From assembly GCA_041390625.1 (NCBI GenBank), contig JAWKPM010000001.1, positions 62,001-126,000 of the forward strand: DNA of 64,000 nucleotides, in the 5' to 3' direction. Positions 34,049-43,571 of this stretch are shown in pieces; positions within the stretch are counted from its first letter, which is position 1; the number at the start of each line of letters is the position of its first letter. The translations under genes were made by a program, and so were the position numbers. This DNA is from RBC038 sp041390625. Lineage in GTDB: Bacteria; Chloroflexota; Dehalococcoidia; UBA2979. The notes under the pieces were generated by a model that saw only the letters and a list, made by a program, of their open reading frames with translations, did not search any database and was not told where the DNA came from.

Positions 34049-35479
34049 CTAGGCGGCGAGCTCGGGCGCGGCCATGCAGACACGGTTGCGGCCGGCCGAC
34101 TTCGCCTCATAGAGCGCGACGTCCGCCTGCGCCAGCACGACATCGGCGGGATCGCCGTCGCCGTTCAGCGCGACGCCGGCGCTGATCGTGACGTGGACGG
34201 ACACGCCCTCGATGTCGATCGACTGCTCGGCGACGGCTGTGCGCATGCGCTCCGCGACCTCGACGGCCGATTCCGGGCTGGCGCCGCGGAGGATGAGCGC
34301 GAACTCCTCGCCGCCGTAGCGCGCGGCGACGTCGCCCCAGCGCGTCGCATTCCGAACCGCATCGGCAACGGCCGCGAGCACGCGGTCCCCCGCCGGGTGG
34401 CCGTACGTGTCGTTGACGCGCTTGAAGTGATCGATGTCGGCGATGACGACGGCGACCGGTCGCTCCGGCGTGCCCTCGGCGAGGGCGCTCGCGAGCGAGC
34501 GGTCGAATTCGCGGCGATTGGCGAGGCCGGTGAGGGCATCGGTGGCGGCTTCGCGCTGGGCGGCGAGGTTGAGCTCGAGCAGCGCCTCGTTAGCCTTCGC
34601 GAGGATGGCCTGCGGCGCGGCCACGCCCGACGCAGGAAGGTCGAACATCTCGCGCATCGCGCTCGCCTGCTCGTGAACCGCGTTCACCACCCCATCGACC
34701 TCGGGCTCGCCGAGGCCGAACCACTCGGCCGCACGCGTGCGGATCACCCGCATTGAGCCACCGACGTCGGGATGGAGGTAGAGACGAGCGAGGTCGTCGC
34801 CGAGAGCGACGGAACGCACGAGGGGCCGGGCCTCGATGGAAGCCTGGTCCGGCTCGAGGTAGGAGCGCAGCGCCTCGACGAGGGCGGGCGGCAGGCGCCA
34901 CTCCTCAGCGAGCGCGACCCCGACCTCGGTGTGGTCGAGCCCGAGCTCGGCCTGCTCGAGAGCGCGGAGGGCGTGCGGATCGCCCTCGGCGGCCACGATG
35001 AAGGCTTGCTCGTCCTCGCCCACCGCCTCGGCGAGCGCGAGCACGCCGATGTGGTGGAGGAGGCCGGAGAGGAACGCCTCCTCGGCAAGGGCAGGGGTGT
35101 GGCGCTGCGCGATCACCCGTGCGCCGGCCGCGGAGAGCAGGCACTGCTGCCAGTAGGCGGTGTAGTCGAAGCCTCGATTGCCGCCTCGACGAAACGTATC
35201 GGCGAGGGAGAAGCCGAGGGCGAGCGTGCGCACCGTGTTCAGGCCGAGCACGATGACCGCCTGCTTGATGGTGTGAATCGTGCGGGCCTGGGCGTAGAAG
35301 CTCGAGTTGGCGGTGCGGAGCACCTTGCCGGCGAGCGCCGGGTCATTCGAGAGGACGGTCGCGACGGCCTCGACGGACGCGTCCGTGCGCCGCGCGAGGT
35401 TGATGACCTCGAGCGCGACCATCGGCAGCGTCGGAAGTTGAGGCGACTGGACGATCGTCTGCACGTCCACTCGCGTCAT
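34049..35479 (-). CDS. HDOD domain - GGDEF diguanylate cyclase
   Basis: A 476-residue regulator. An N-terminal HDOD domain (residues about 10-210) shows LPTLPMVALEVINLARR, VLSNDPALAGKVLRTANSSFY, AVIVLGLNTVRTLALGF and a LLHHIGVLALAE helix. A coiled segment leads to a GGDEF domain: TDALTGLANRREFD, VVIADIDHFKRVNDTYGH and active site YGGEEFALIL. An RWGD inhibitory-site motif lies five residues before GGEEF. It makes c-di-GMP, probably with product inhibition. The ATG at 35479 has TTGGAGG upstream. It is divergent from the PilZ glycosyltransferase with 219 featureless bases between. Confidence 0.9.
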   Translation of the reverse strand: MTRVDVQTIVQSPQLPTLPMVALEVINLARRTDASVEAVATVLSNDPALAGKVLRTANSSFYAQARTIHTIKQAVIVLGLNTVRTLALGFSLADTFRRGGNRGFDYTAYWQQCLLSAAGARVIAQRHTPALAEEAFLSGLLHHIGVLALAEAVGEDEQAFIVAAEGDPHALRALEQAELGLDHTEVGVALAEEWRLPPALVEALRSYLEPDQASIEARPLVRSVALGDDLARLYLHPDVGGSMRVIRTRAAEWFGLGEPEVDGVVNAVHEQASAMREMFDLPASGVAAPQAILAKANEALLELNLAAQREAATDALTGLANRREFDRSLASALAEGTPERPVAVVIADIDHFKRVNDTYGHPAGDRVLAAVADAVRNATRWGDVAARYGGEEFALILRGASPESAVEVAERMRTAVAEQSIDIEGVSVHVTISAGVALNGDGDPADVVLAQADVALYEAKSAGRNRVCMAAPELAA

Positions 35480-35698
35480 CGAGCCTCCAACCACTGCATC
35501 GTGCTTAGCCGCCATCAGCATCGTGTCAGGTAGTGGTGCACGCTATCGGGAGCGTCCCGATGCCAGAACGTCGCGAAGCCGCAACGATCAGGGAGATCGC
35601 GCACCCACAGGAGCCCACCGGGGCACTTCGTCAGAATCATCGGCTGCGCGTCTGACGATCTTGTGGGTTGAGACTGCCAGGTTCAGTTCGGAGTCGGC

Positions 35699-37627
35699 GT
35701 GGATTCCATCGCGGCGATGCGCACCTCGGCGCCGGACGGCGACTATCGAGCACCGCCGGTGGCCGGTCGTGCTTTGATGCGGCTCAAGCAGGCGACGATC
35801 CTGCTGCTGGCGATCACGGGCGCCGCGTACCTGACGTGGCGAGCGGGCTACACCCTCGGATCAGGTTCGGCGGTCATCAACCTGCCGCTGTTCGTCGTCG
35901 AGATCGCGATCTACCTGAACGCGATGCTTCTGGCGTACGTCACCTGGGCCGAGGTACGAAGCGCGCCGTTCCGCCTCGATCCCGGTTACAGCGTCGATGT
36001 GTGGATCACGACGTACAACGAGCCCGAGGAGATCGTGCGCGCGACAGCGCTGGGCGCCATGGCGATGCACTACCCGCATCGCACGGTGATCCTCGATGAC
36101 GGGCGTCGCGACTCGATGCGCGCCATGGCGGAGGAGATCGGCTGCGACTACCTGACGCGACCTGACAATCGGGGCGCGAAGGCGGGGAACATCAACAACG
36201 CGCTGCAGCACTCGACGGCGCAGTTCGTCGCCATCTTCGATGCCGACCACATCCCTCAGCGGGACTTCCTCACGCGGACGCTCGGGTACTTCGTCGACCA
36301 GCGCCTCGCGATCGTGCAGACGCCGCAGGACTACTACAACCTCACCTCGGTGCAGCACGTCCAAGCGCAGACGATGGCGACGCAGGACCACTGGCACGAG
36401 CAGCGTGTCTTCTTCGACGTGGTGATGCCCGCAAAGAACCGCACGAACTCGGCGTTCTGGTGCGGATCGTGCGCGGTGCTGCGCCGCGAGGCCCTCGACT
36501 CGATCGGCGGGCTGACCAGCGAGAGCGTGATCGAGGACCTGCTGACGACGCAGAAGCTGCACGCGGCGGGCTGGCGGACCTACTACGACTCGACAACGCT
36601 GGCGTACGGCATCGCGCCGGACGACGCGCAGCTCTTCGGCACACAGCGCCTTCGGTGGGCGCGGGGCGCGATGCAGATCCTGCGCTCGCGGAACAACCCG
36701 CTCATCGCGCCCGGGCTGAGCTTCGGGCAGCGGCTGAGTTACTTCTCCTCGCTGTCCACGTACTTCGACGCGCACATCCGCTTCTCGCTGATCTTCCTGC
36801 CGATCGTCGTGCTGTTCACCGGTCTCGCGCCGATCGAGACGAGCGCGCAGGCGTACTTCGGCACGTTCGTGCCGTACTTCGCGGCGAGCACGATCTTCGC
36901 GGTGATGAATCAGCGCGGCTTCGGCAGCCTGCTGCGGCAGGAGCGCTTCACCCTCGCGAAAATGCTGATCTCGATTCGGGCGAGCTTCACGCTCGTCCTC
37001 GGGTCGCGGTCGTTGCCGTTCGCGGTGACGCCGAAGCGCGGCACGGGCGGGCGCTCGATCGACGCATACGTGCTGATCGTGCTCGCAGCTGCCTCGGCGC
37101 TGGCGGCCTCGGTGGGGGTCCTCGGGCTCCTCGGGACGGGGCCGAGCGCGGCGTTCCCGCCGTGGCTGGTGGCCGGCAGCGTGCTGTGGGCGGTAGTGAA
37201 TACGGCGCTGCTGTCGGCGACGATCCCGCTGCTCTGGAGCCGCACCCTGCGCCGCGACACGTACCGCTTCCCGTGGCGCATCCCGCTCGCGATGCGCAGC
37301 CGCGAGACCGGCCGCAGCCACGTGGGCGCGACCCTCGACGTCTCGTGGACCGGGTTCTCGGTGGCTGCCGACCTCGAGCTGGGCGAGACAGTGGACGCGA
37401 TGCTGCGCCCGGTGGACACCGAGCCGATTCGCCTCACCGGGGTGGTGCGTTCACGCATCGAATCGCCTCGACGGGTCGGCATCGAGCTCGATGGCTCGGA
37501 CCGGCGCGAGCTCGACCGGCTGATGGTTGCCATCAGCACCGGTGGCGCGCGCCTGCAGGACCTGGAGGAGTCGAGCCTCTGGGCCGACGTCGACCGCTCG
37601 CTGGTCGAGCGGGATCGAGGGGCGTAG
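35699..37627 (+). CDS. Cellulose-synthase-like family 2 glycosyltransferase with PilZ domain
   Basis: A 642-residue membrane glycosyltransferase. Two N-terminal spans, then a GT2 domain with D motifs YSVDVWITTYNEPEE, VILDDGRR, IFDADHIPQ and SVIEDLLTTQ, and the processive QxxRW box (GTQRLRWARG). Several C-terminal spans follow (FSLIFLPIVVLFTGLAP, LIVLAAASALAASVGVLG, VLWAVVNTALLSATIPLL). A PilZ domain ends the protein, with RFPWR (RxxxR) and LDVSWTGFSV (DxSxxG), the c-di-GMP binding residues. It would extrude a beta-linked polysaccharide in response to c-di-GMP. GTG start; no partner Bcs genes are seen. Confidence 0.9.
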   Translation: MDSIAAMRTSAPDGDYRAPPVAGRALMRLKQATILLLAITGAAYLTWRAGYTLGSGSAVINLPLFVVEIAIYLNAMLLAYVTWAEVRSAPFRLDPGYSVDVWITTYNEPEEIVRATALGAMAMHYPHRTVILDDGRRDSMRAMAEEIGCDYLTRPDNRGAKAGNINNALQHSTAQFVAIFDADHIPQRDFLTRTLGYFVDQRLAIVQTPQDYYNLTSVQHVQAQTMATQDHWHEQRVFFDVVMPAKNRTNSAFWCGSCAVLRREALDSIGGLTSESVIEDLLTTQKLHAAGWRTYYDSTTLAYGIAPDDAQLFGTQRLRWARGAMQILRSRNNPLIAPGLSFGQRLSYFSSLSTYFDAHIRFSLIFLPIVVLFTGLAPIETSAQAYFGTFVPYFAASTIFAVMNQRGFGSLLRQERFTLAKMLISIRASFTLVLGSRSLPFAVTPKRGTGGRSIDAYVLIVLAAASALAASVGVLGLLGTGPSAAFPPWLVAGSVLWAVVNTALLSATIPLLWSRTLRRDTYRFPWRIPLAMRSRETGRSHVGATLDVSWTGFSVAADLELGETVDAMLRPVDTEPIRLTGVVRSRIESPRRVGIELDGSDRRELDRLMVAISTGGARLQDLEESSLWADVDRSLVERDRGA

Positions 37628-37633
37628 GCCTCG

Positions 37634-38314
37634 ATGCTCACCCCCGCCCGCCTGAAGGAACTGCCGCCGATCCCGCGCGCCGCCCGCGAGGTGCTGGCAC
37701 TCGCCTCTGACCGCGAGGCGGGCGCCGCGGACTTCGCGCGGGTGATCGAGGGCGACCCACGCATGACGCTGCAACTGCTGCGCGTCGCGAACAGCGCCTA
37801 CTTCGCGCGGTCGCAGCCGGCGCTGCGCGTCGTCGACGCGGTCATCACCATCGGGCTGCGCGAGACGGCGCGGATCGCCGTCGCGTGCGCCCTCCTCGGC
37901 GAGCTGGGGCCCCTCGATGACGCGCTCGAGCTCGATGACGTGCTGCGGCACGGGCTGCTGGTGGGCCGCGCGTGGCAACCCCACGGCGACGCCTCGGGGG
38001 CGGCCGGAACGCTGGTCGATGCCGGGGTGCTGGCATTGACGCTCGACGGCGCGAGCTTCGAGGATTACGTCGCGCGCGTCCCGCTGGCGGAGAGCCCGCA
38101 CGAGCTGCACGAGATCGAGCGCCGACTGTTCGGCCTCGACCGGTGCGCCGTCGCGGACCTCGTGGCCGAGACGTGGGAGCTGCCGCCGGCGCTGCGCGAG
38201 CCCCTCGGTGAGTGGCACGTCTGCCGGTCGCCGGACTCGGACCTCTATGTCGCCTTCAACGACGTCACGAGCGAGTTCGAGCATCCCCTGCTGCGGGCGT
38301 ACGCCGGGCGCTGA
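37634..38314 (+). CDS. Stand-alone HDOD-domain protein
   Basis: A 226-residue HDOD protein without an output domain: LKELPPIPRAAREVLALASD, VIEGDPRMTLQLLRVANSAYF and VITIGLRETARIAVACALL. The metal-type His residues of true HD phosphohydrolases are absent, as usual for HDOD. It starts six bases after the glycosyltransferase stop, so they share a transcript. It is paralogous in its domain to the HDOD-GGDEF protein 3 kb away. A signalling scaffold role is inferred. Confidence 0.8.
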   Translation: MLTPARLKELPPIPRAAREVLALASDREAGAADFARVIEGDPRMTLQLLRVANSAYFARSQPALRVVDAVITIGLRETARIAVACALLGELGPLDDALELDDVLRHGLLVGRAWQPHGDASGAAGTLVDAGVLALTLDGASFEDYVARVPLAESPHELHEIERRLFGLDRCAVADLVAETWELPPALREPLGEWHVCRSPDSDLYVAFNDVTSEFEHPLLRAYAGR

Positions 38315-38407
38315 TCCCCTCGGACCAGGCGCGGACATCGGTGGCGTCGCTCGCGGAGTCTTGGGCGCGAGCGATACGCTGGCCTCGGTAGTTCGACCGG
38401 GGGCCGG

Positions 38408-39307
38408 GTGCTCGAGATCGACCAGCTGCGGAAGCGGTACGGGAACGTCGCGGCCCTCGACGGGTGCAGCTTCACGGCTGCGCCCGGACGGATGGTCGGC
38501 TTCCTCGGACCCAACGGGTCAGGCAAGACCACGACGATGCGCAGCATCTTCGGACTGGTGCACCTCGACAGTGGCGAGGTGCGCTGGCGCGGCGCGCCGG
38601 TGGGTCCCGAGGCGCGTCGACGCTTCGGCTACATGCCGGAGGAGCGCGGTCTGTACGGGCGATCACGCGTCGGCGACCAGGTGCGTTACTTCGCTCGGCT
38701 GCACGGCTCCTCGGCACATGCGGCTGCGGAGGAGACCGGGCGCTGGCTCGAGCGCCTCGGCCTCGAGGACCGCGAGCAGAGCCGCGTGGAAGAGTTGTCA
38801 CACGGCAACCAGCAGCGCGTGCAGCTGATGGTCGCGCTCGTGCACGAGCCAGACGTCATCGTCCTCGATGAGCCGTTCTCGGGCCTCGATCCGGTGGGGG
38901 TCGACTCCCTCGGCGAGATGCTGCGCGCGGAGGCGGCGCGCGGCGCAGCGGTTGTGTTCTCGAGTCACCAGCTCGACCTCGTACAGAGCCTGTGCGACGA
39001 CGTCGCGGTGATCGACCACGGGCGCGTCGTGCTGCACGGCGACCTCGATGAAGTGCGCGCGGCCTCGGCGCACCGCTACGTCGAGGCGAGCGTGGCACCG
39101 AGCAACGGCGGCTCCTCGATGTGGCCACCGCGCGACGGGGGCGTCGAGCAGGTGTGGCAGCGGGGGCACGAGGTTCGCCTGCGCGTCGACCGGGGCACGG
39201 ACCCCGGACCGCTGCTGACGCTTGCGAGCCAGGCCGGCACGGTGGAGTACTTCCGCTTCGAGCCGCCGTCGCTGTCGGACCTCTTCATGGAAGCGGTGCG
39301 GCGTTGA
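38408..39307 (+). CDS. ABC transporter ATP-binding protein, NatA type
   Basis: A 299-residue ABC ATPase. Walker A FLGPNGSGKTTTM, signature VEELSHGNQQRVQ (the LSxGNQQKxQ variant typical of NatA/YhaQ-type exporters), Walker B VIVLDEPFSGLDP, and the H-loop FSSHQ. The C-terminal 80 residues form the extra domain seen in these exporters. GTG start. Its stop overlaps the TTG start of the permease gene, so the two are coupled. The substrate is unknown (Na+, antibiotic or peptide in relatives). Confidence 0.85.
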   Translation: MLEIDQLRKRYGNVAALDGCSFTAAPGRMVGFLGPNGSGKTTTMRSIFGLVHLDSGEVRWRGAPVGPEARRRFGYMPEERGLYGRSRVGDQVRYFARLHGSSAHAAAEETGRWLERLGLEDREQSRVEELSHGNQQRVQLMVALVHEPDVIVLDEPFSGLDPVGVDSLGEMLRAEAARGAAVVFSSHQLDLVQSLCDDVAVIDHGRVVLHGDLDEVRAASAHRYVEASVAPSNGGSSMWPPRDGGVEQVWQRGHEVRLRVDRGTDPGPLLTLASQAGTVEYFRFEPPSLSDLFMEAVRR

Positions 39308-40515
39308 GCACACCGGGGATCATCTGGCTCGTGACTGTGCGCGAGGTGCTCGAGCGGGTGCGCAGCCGCTCGTACGTCCTCGCGACGGGAGCGATCGCGC
39401 TGCTGTCCGTTGCCCTCGTGATCGGAACCGCGCGGCTACCGGACTTCTTCGAGGAAGGCCCGGCGCGCATCGCGGTGACGGCGGACAGCAACAACACGCT
39501 GAGGGACGCCATCAACACCGCCGCTCGACAACTGGACGTCGAGGTCGAACTCTCGAGCGTCGACGATCGCGCGGCCGGACAGGCCGCCCTCGAGGCCGGC
39601 GACGTCGATGCGGTGGTCGTCGCCTCGGAGCGTGAGGTGCTGTTCGAGAAGTCCGACAACGCCTCGGTACTGGCGGTCGTCAACCAGGCGCTGCGCACGA
39701 CGGAGCTGCAGGCACGCCTCGATGCGCTCGGGCTGACCCTCGAGCAAGCACGCCCGTTGATCGCACCGGAACCGGCGACGGTCGAACTGCTGCAACCGGA
39801 AGAGCCGGGTCGCACCCTCGAGGATGGCGCGCGTGCCGTCACCTTCCTGAGCACGCTGATCATGTACGGGGCGCTGGCGCTGTACGGGAACTGGGTGCTG
39901 ATGGGCGTGGTCGAGGAGAAATCGAGCCGCGTCGTGGAGGTGCTGCTCGGCACCGTGCGGCCGTTCGAACTGCTGGCCGGCAAGGTCCTCGGGATCCTCG
40001 CGGTCGCGCTGTCGCAGCTCGTTGCGGGCATCGCTGGGATCGTCGCGGGGATCCTGCTCACCGGGGACGTGAACATCCCGGACGTGTCCGGGATCGTCCT
40101 CGTCGTCGCGGCGCTGTGGTTCGTCCTCGGGCTGCTGTTCTACAACTTCGCCTATGCGGCGGTTGGTGCGACGGTCTCGCGGCAGAGCGACGCCGCGAGC
40201 GCGGCGTGGCCGCTGGTCATGGTGCTGATCGTGCCGTACATGGCCTCGATGTTCCTCATCCCCGACAACCCGGACGGCCTCATCTCGCGCGTGCTCTCCT
40301 ACCTGCCGCTCAGCTCGCCGATGGCGATGCCGGCGCGCTACGGAGCCGGGGAGCCGGCGCTGTGGGAGCTCGCGCTGTCGGTCGCGCTGATGTTGCCGTC
40401 GATCGCGGGGATCGTGTGGCTGGCCGGGCGCATCTACGCCGGGGCGATCCTGAGCTCCCGGCCCCGGGTGAACCTGTTCGAGGCGTTCCGGTCCTCGGGG
40501 GAGCTCAGCAGCTGA
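39304..40515 (+). CDS. ABC-2 type transporter permease, NatB type
   Basis: A 403-residue permease. One N-terminal span (LATGAIALLSVALVIG) is followed by a large extracytoplasmic domain (about residues 45-170) and five or six C-terminal spans, as in ABC2_membrane_3/NatB. Landmarks: LYGNWVLMGVVEEKSSRVVEVLLGTVRP, with the EEK-SR-EVLL coupling motif, and AVGATVSRQSDAASAAWPL. The TTG start at 39304 overlaps the ATPase stop (TTGA). It forms the exporter with the preceding gene. Confidence 0.85.
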   Translation: MSTPGIIWLVTVREVLERVRSRSYVLATGAIALLSVALVIGTARLPDFFEEGPARIAVTADSNNTLRDAINTAARQLDVEVELSSVDDRAAGQAALEAGDVDAVVVASEREVLFEKSDNASVLAVVNQALRTTELQARLDALGLTLEQARPLIAPEPATVELLQPEEPGRTLEDGARAVTFLSTLIMYGALALYGNWVLMGVVEEKSSRVVEVLLGTVRPFELLAGKVLGILAVALSQLVAGIAGIVAGILLTGDVNIPDVSGIVLVVAALWFVLGLLFYNFAYAAVGATVSRQSDAASAAWPLVMVLIVPYMASMFLIPDNPDGLISRVLSYLPLSSPMAMPARYGAGEPALWELALSVALMLPSIAGIVWLAGRIYAGAILSSRPRVNLFEAFRSSGELSS

Positions 40516-40576
40516 CCTCGAGCGGACGAGCCACCGGCCCCGAGGGACAGGCGCGGCAGAAGGGTGCCGCCGGAGC

Positions 40577-43297
40577 GTGAGCGCGACCGAGCCACTGACG
40601 ACCGAACAGGCCGAGGGGCGACGCTGGTACGCGGAGGAACCGCGCAGCGTCCTCGAGGCGCTCGCCGTCGACCCGGCGCGCGGCCTCGATGATGCCGACG
40701 CGCAGCGCCGCCTCGAGGAGTGGGGGCCGAACGAGGTCACGGCGAGCGAGCGCTGGCGCTGGTACCGCGCGCTCCTCGACCAGTTCATCGACCCGCTGAT
40801 CGCGATCCTGCTGGCCGCGGCCGCACTCTCGCTGGCCGTCGGCGAGGTGGTGGACGCCGTCGCCGTCCTCGTGATCGTGGTGCTCAACGGGGTGCTGGGG
40901 TTCGTGCAGGAGCGCAGCGCGCAGCATGCCCTTGAGGCATTGCGGGTGACGCTCAGTCCTCGAGGACGAGTGCTGCGCCAGGGCCGCGAACTGACGGTCG
41001 AGGCCGCCTCGATCGTGCCGGGCGACATCGTGGTGCTGCACACGGGCGATCGCGTGCCGGCGGACGTGCGGCTGGTCGAGGCGGTCAACTGCTTCGCCGA
41101 CGAATCGATCCTCACCGGCGAGTCGGAGCCCCGGGCGAAGGACACGCAGCCGGTCGCCTCGGATGCTGCGCTCGCCGATCGGACCTCGATGGCGTGGATG
41201 GGCACCGGGATCACGAATGGGCACGGGCGGGCCGTGGTGGTCGGCACGGGCACGGACACAGAGTTCGGGCACATCGCCGCGCTGACGGCCGCCGTCGAGG
41301 ACGAGGCGACGCCGCTGCAGCGGCGCCTCGGGACGTTGAGCCGGCAGCTCGGTGTGGCGGGCCTGGCCGTCTCGACGGTCGTGGGCCTGACCGGCATCGC
41401 GCTGGGGCGTGATCCCGTCGAGATGGTCTTCACGGCCGTATCCCTTGCGGTCGCGGTCGTGCCGGAGGGGCTGCCGGCGGTCGTCACGATCACCCTCGCC
41501 ATTGGCGTGCGGGCGATGGCGCGGCGGCGCGCACTGCTGCGGGCGCTGCGGGCAGCCGAGACGCTGGGCTCGGCGACGGTGATCTGCACGGACAAGACGG
41601 GGACGCTCACGCAGAACCAGATGACCGTGCGCGAGATCTGGCTGCCGGCCGGCCGGCTCAGCGTCAGCGGCGTCGGCTACGCGCCCGAAGGCGGGTTCGA
41701 GTCCGAGGACGGCGGGAGCGTCGAGCTCGGTCGGCGGGAGGACCTCGGGGCGCTGCTCGAGAGTGCGGTGCGGTGCAGCCGCGCCTCGGTGGAGGCTTCC
41801 GAGCGGGGCGACTGGATCGCCTCGGGCGAGCCAACCGAGGCGGCGCTCGTCACGCTCTCGATGAAGGCCGGCGGCGCGGGCACCGAACAGCGGCCCGAGG
41901 TCGCGGAGCTGTCGTTCTCCTCGGCCCGGAAGCGGATGACCGTCATCGAGGAGGTCGGCGACGGCCTCGTGGCGCACGTGAAGGGGGCGCCCGAGGTCCT
42001 GCTCGAGCGCTGCACGCGCGTCCTCGACGGCACGCGCGAGCGAGCGATCGAGGACGCCGACCGGACGGCGATCGCGGAGGCATATCGCGCCTTCGCCGAC
42101 GACGGGCTCCGCACGCTGGCGATCGCGCGTCGACGCCTCGAGGCGGGGCACGACCTCGACGAGGATGCCGTCGAGCGGGAGCTCACGCTCCTCGGGGTGG
42201 TCGGCATCCTCGATCCGCCGCGTCCCGAAGTGCCGGCCGCGATCGAGACGGCGGCGCGGGCGGGGATCCGCGTGATCCTCGTGACGGGGGACGCGGCGCA
42301 CACGGCGCTAGCGATCGCGCGCCGCATCGGCCTCGATGTCGAGCGCGCCATCGAAGGCAGCGAGCTCGAGGCGATGAGCGACGACGAGCTGCGCTCGACC
42401 CTCGAGGGGCCGGTGCTGTTCGCGCGCACGGCGCCCGCGCACAAGCTGCGCATCGTCACGCTGCTGCAGGAACAGGGCGAGATCGTCGGAATGACGGGGG
42501 ATGGCGTGAACGACGCGCCCGCCCTGAAGAAGGCAGACGTCGGCATCGCGATGGGGGTGCGGGGGACGGACGTCGCACGCGGCGCGGCCGACATCGTGCT
42601 GACCGACGACAACTTCGCCACGATTGTCGGCGCGGTCGAAGAGGGCCGCCGGCAATACGACAACATTCAGAAGTTCGTGCGCTACCTGCTGTCCTCGAAC
42701 GCCGGCGAGGTCGTGGCGATCTTCCTCGCGATCGTCCTCGGGGGGCCGGCGATCCTGCTGCCGATCCACATCCTGTGGGTGAACCTCGTGACCGACGGGG
42801 TGACCGCGATCGCGCTCGGGCTCGAGCCGGCGGAGCCGGACGTGATGTCGGAGCGGCCTCGACCGCCCTCGGCGCGCATCCTCGATCGCGAGGGCATCGG
42901 CTGGGTGCTCGCCCTCGGGAGTTATGTCGGGCTGGTGACGCTGGCGCTCTTCCTCGTCGCGAATGGGGACGTCGAGAACGAAGACCTGGCGCGCACGATC
43001 GCATTCACGGGGCTCATCGCGATCGAAAGCGCGAACGTCTACAACTTCCGCTCGCTGCGGACGCCGCTGGGGCCTCGAGGGCTGCTGACGAATCGATGGC
43101 TGAACGTGGCGGTGCTGGCGAGCCTCGGGCTGCAGCTGCTCGTGGTGTACGCCCCGCCACTCCAGGGGGTGATGCGCACGGTCGCCCTCGATGCGCGGGC
43201 GTGGGCGGGGGTCATCGTGGCCTCGGTGCCGGTGATCGTCCTCGTGCAGGGATTCCAGTGGTGGCGGGCGCGGGCCTCGATGGAACGCGCACGCTAG
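40577..43297 (+). CDS. P-type Ca2+-transporting ATPase (P2A-like)
   Basis: A 906-residue cation pump. N-terminal cation ATPase domain (GLDDADAQRRLEEWGPNEV), actuator TGES motif in ESILTGESEP, phosphorylation site ICTDKTGTLTQNQM, nucleotide domain, and hinge MTGDGVNDAPALKKADVGIAMG (interrupted here by no break). Ion-binding residues of SERCA-like pumps are present: PEGLPA in M4, SSNAGEVVAIF in M5 and NLVTDGVTAIALG in M6. This predicts Ca2+ (or Mn2+) export. GTG start; 61 bases separate it from the ABC permease. Followed by the hairpin at 43310. Confidence 0.9.
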   Translation: MSATEPLTTEQAEGRRWYAEEPRSVLEALAVDPARGLDDADAQRRLEEWGPNEVTASERWRWYRALLDQFIDPLIAILLAAAALSLAVGEVVDAVAVLVIVVLNGVLGFVQERSAQHALEALRVTLSPRGRVLRQGRELTVEAASIVPGDIVVLHTGDRVPADVRLVEAVNCFADESILTGESEPRAKDTQPVASDAALADRTSMAWMGTGITNGHGRAVVVGTGTDTEFGHIAALTAAVEDEATPLQRRLGTLSRQLGVAGLAVSTVVGLTGIALGRDPVEMVFTAVSLAVAVVPEGLPAVVTITLAIGVRAMARRRALLRALRAAETLGSATVICTDKTGTLTQNQMTVREIWLPAGRLSVSGVGYAPEGGFESEDGGSVELGRREDLGALLESAVRCSRASVEASERGDWIASGEPTEAALVTLSMKAGGAGTEQRPEVAELSFSSARKRMTVIEEVGDGLVAHVKGAPEVLLERCTRVLDGTRERAIEDADRTAIAEAYRAFADDGLRTLAIARRRLEAGHDLDEDAVERELTLLGVVGILDPPRPEVPAAIETAARAGIRVILVTGDAAHTALAIARRIGLDVERAIEGSELEAMSDDELRSTLEGPVLFARTAPAHKLRIVTLLQEQGEIVGMTGDGVNDAPALKKADVGIAMGVRGTDVARGAADIVLTDDNFATIVGAVEEGRRQYDNIQKFVRYLLSSNAGEVVAIFLAIVLGGPAILLPIHILWVNLVTDGVTAIALGLEPAEPDVMSERPRPPSARILDREGIGWVLALGSYVGLVTLALFLVANGDVENEDLARTIAFTGLIAIESANVYNFRSLRTPLGPRGLLTNRWLNVAVLASLGLQLLVVYAPPLQGVMRTVALDARAWAGVIVASVPVIVLVQGFQWWRARASMERAR

Positions 43298-43309
43298 GCG
43301 GAGACACAA

Positions 43310-43336
43310 AACCGCCCCGCTGCTGACGGGGCGGTT
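43310..43336 (-). terminator. Intrinsic terminator, best oriented for minus-strand transcription
   Basis: A perfect 10-bp stem AACCGCCCCG / CGGGGCGGTT with loop CTGCTGA. Read on the minus strand it is followed by TTTTGTG, giving a U tract. Read on the plus strand it is preceded by AAAA but followed by CGGG, so it could also end the Ca2+-ATPase transcript less efficiently. A minus-oriented terminator here implies transcription entering from 43337-43557. Confidence 0.75.
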
Positions 43337-43557
43337 CGGGCTTCGCGGCCGGGGCTCCTACGCGCCAGGTGGGTCTTTAGAGACTCCAGTACCCGGGGCG
43401 AGCCTCCTGTCGGGTCGTAGCCGGTGCGGCTAATGCGCTGCGGGCCCGGCCGCGTGCCCTGACACGATTGCTCTGTCCACTCGCGGCCTCCCTTCGCTTC
43501 AACCGGACCAGGGCTTCGTCGTTCCCCGCCTCTGCCTCGGTCCCTTCTTTCTTTCCA
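43337..43557 (-). ncRNA. Candidate small RNA of ~220-250 nt on the minus strand
   Basis: The 444-base interval between the Ca2+-ATPase and pdhA has no convincing gene. On its minus strand an extended -10 (TGGTATACT, 43563-43571) is followed about 220 bases later by the intrinsic terminator at 43310-43336. The only open frame in this stretch (65 codons, 43377-43574) would have its GTG inside the -10 element and no other start with a ribosome site. The RNA is therefore more likely noncoding. Its 5' part is purine-rich (GGAAAGAAAGAAGGGACCG). It does not resemble tmRNA, RNase P, SRP or 6S RNA that I can recognise. Confidence 0.4.
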
Positions 43558-43562
43558 ACCGC

Positions 43563-43571
43563 AGTATACCA
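43563..43571 (-). promoter_or_regulatory. Extended -10 promoter on the minus strand
   Basis: On the minus strand the sequence reads TGGTATACT, a TGn extension plus a five-of-six match to TATAAT, in otherwise GC-rich DNA. No good -35 hexamer lies 16-18 bases upstream, as expected for extended -10 promoters. Transcription would start near 43556 and run to the terminator at 43310. Confidence 0.5.
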
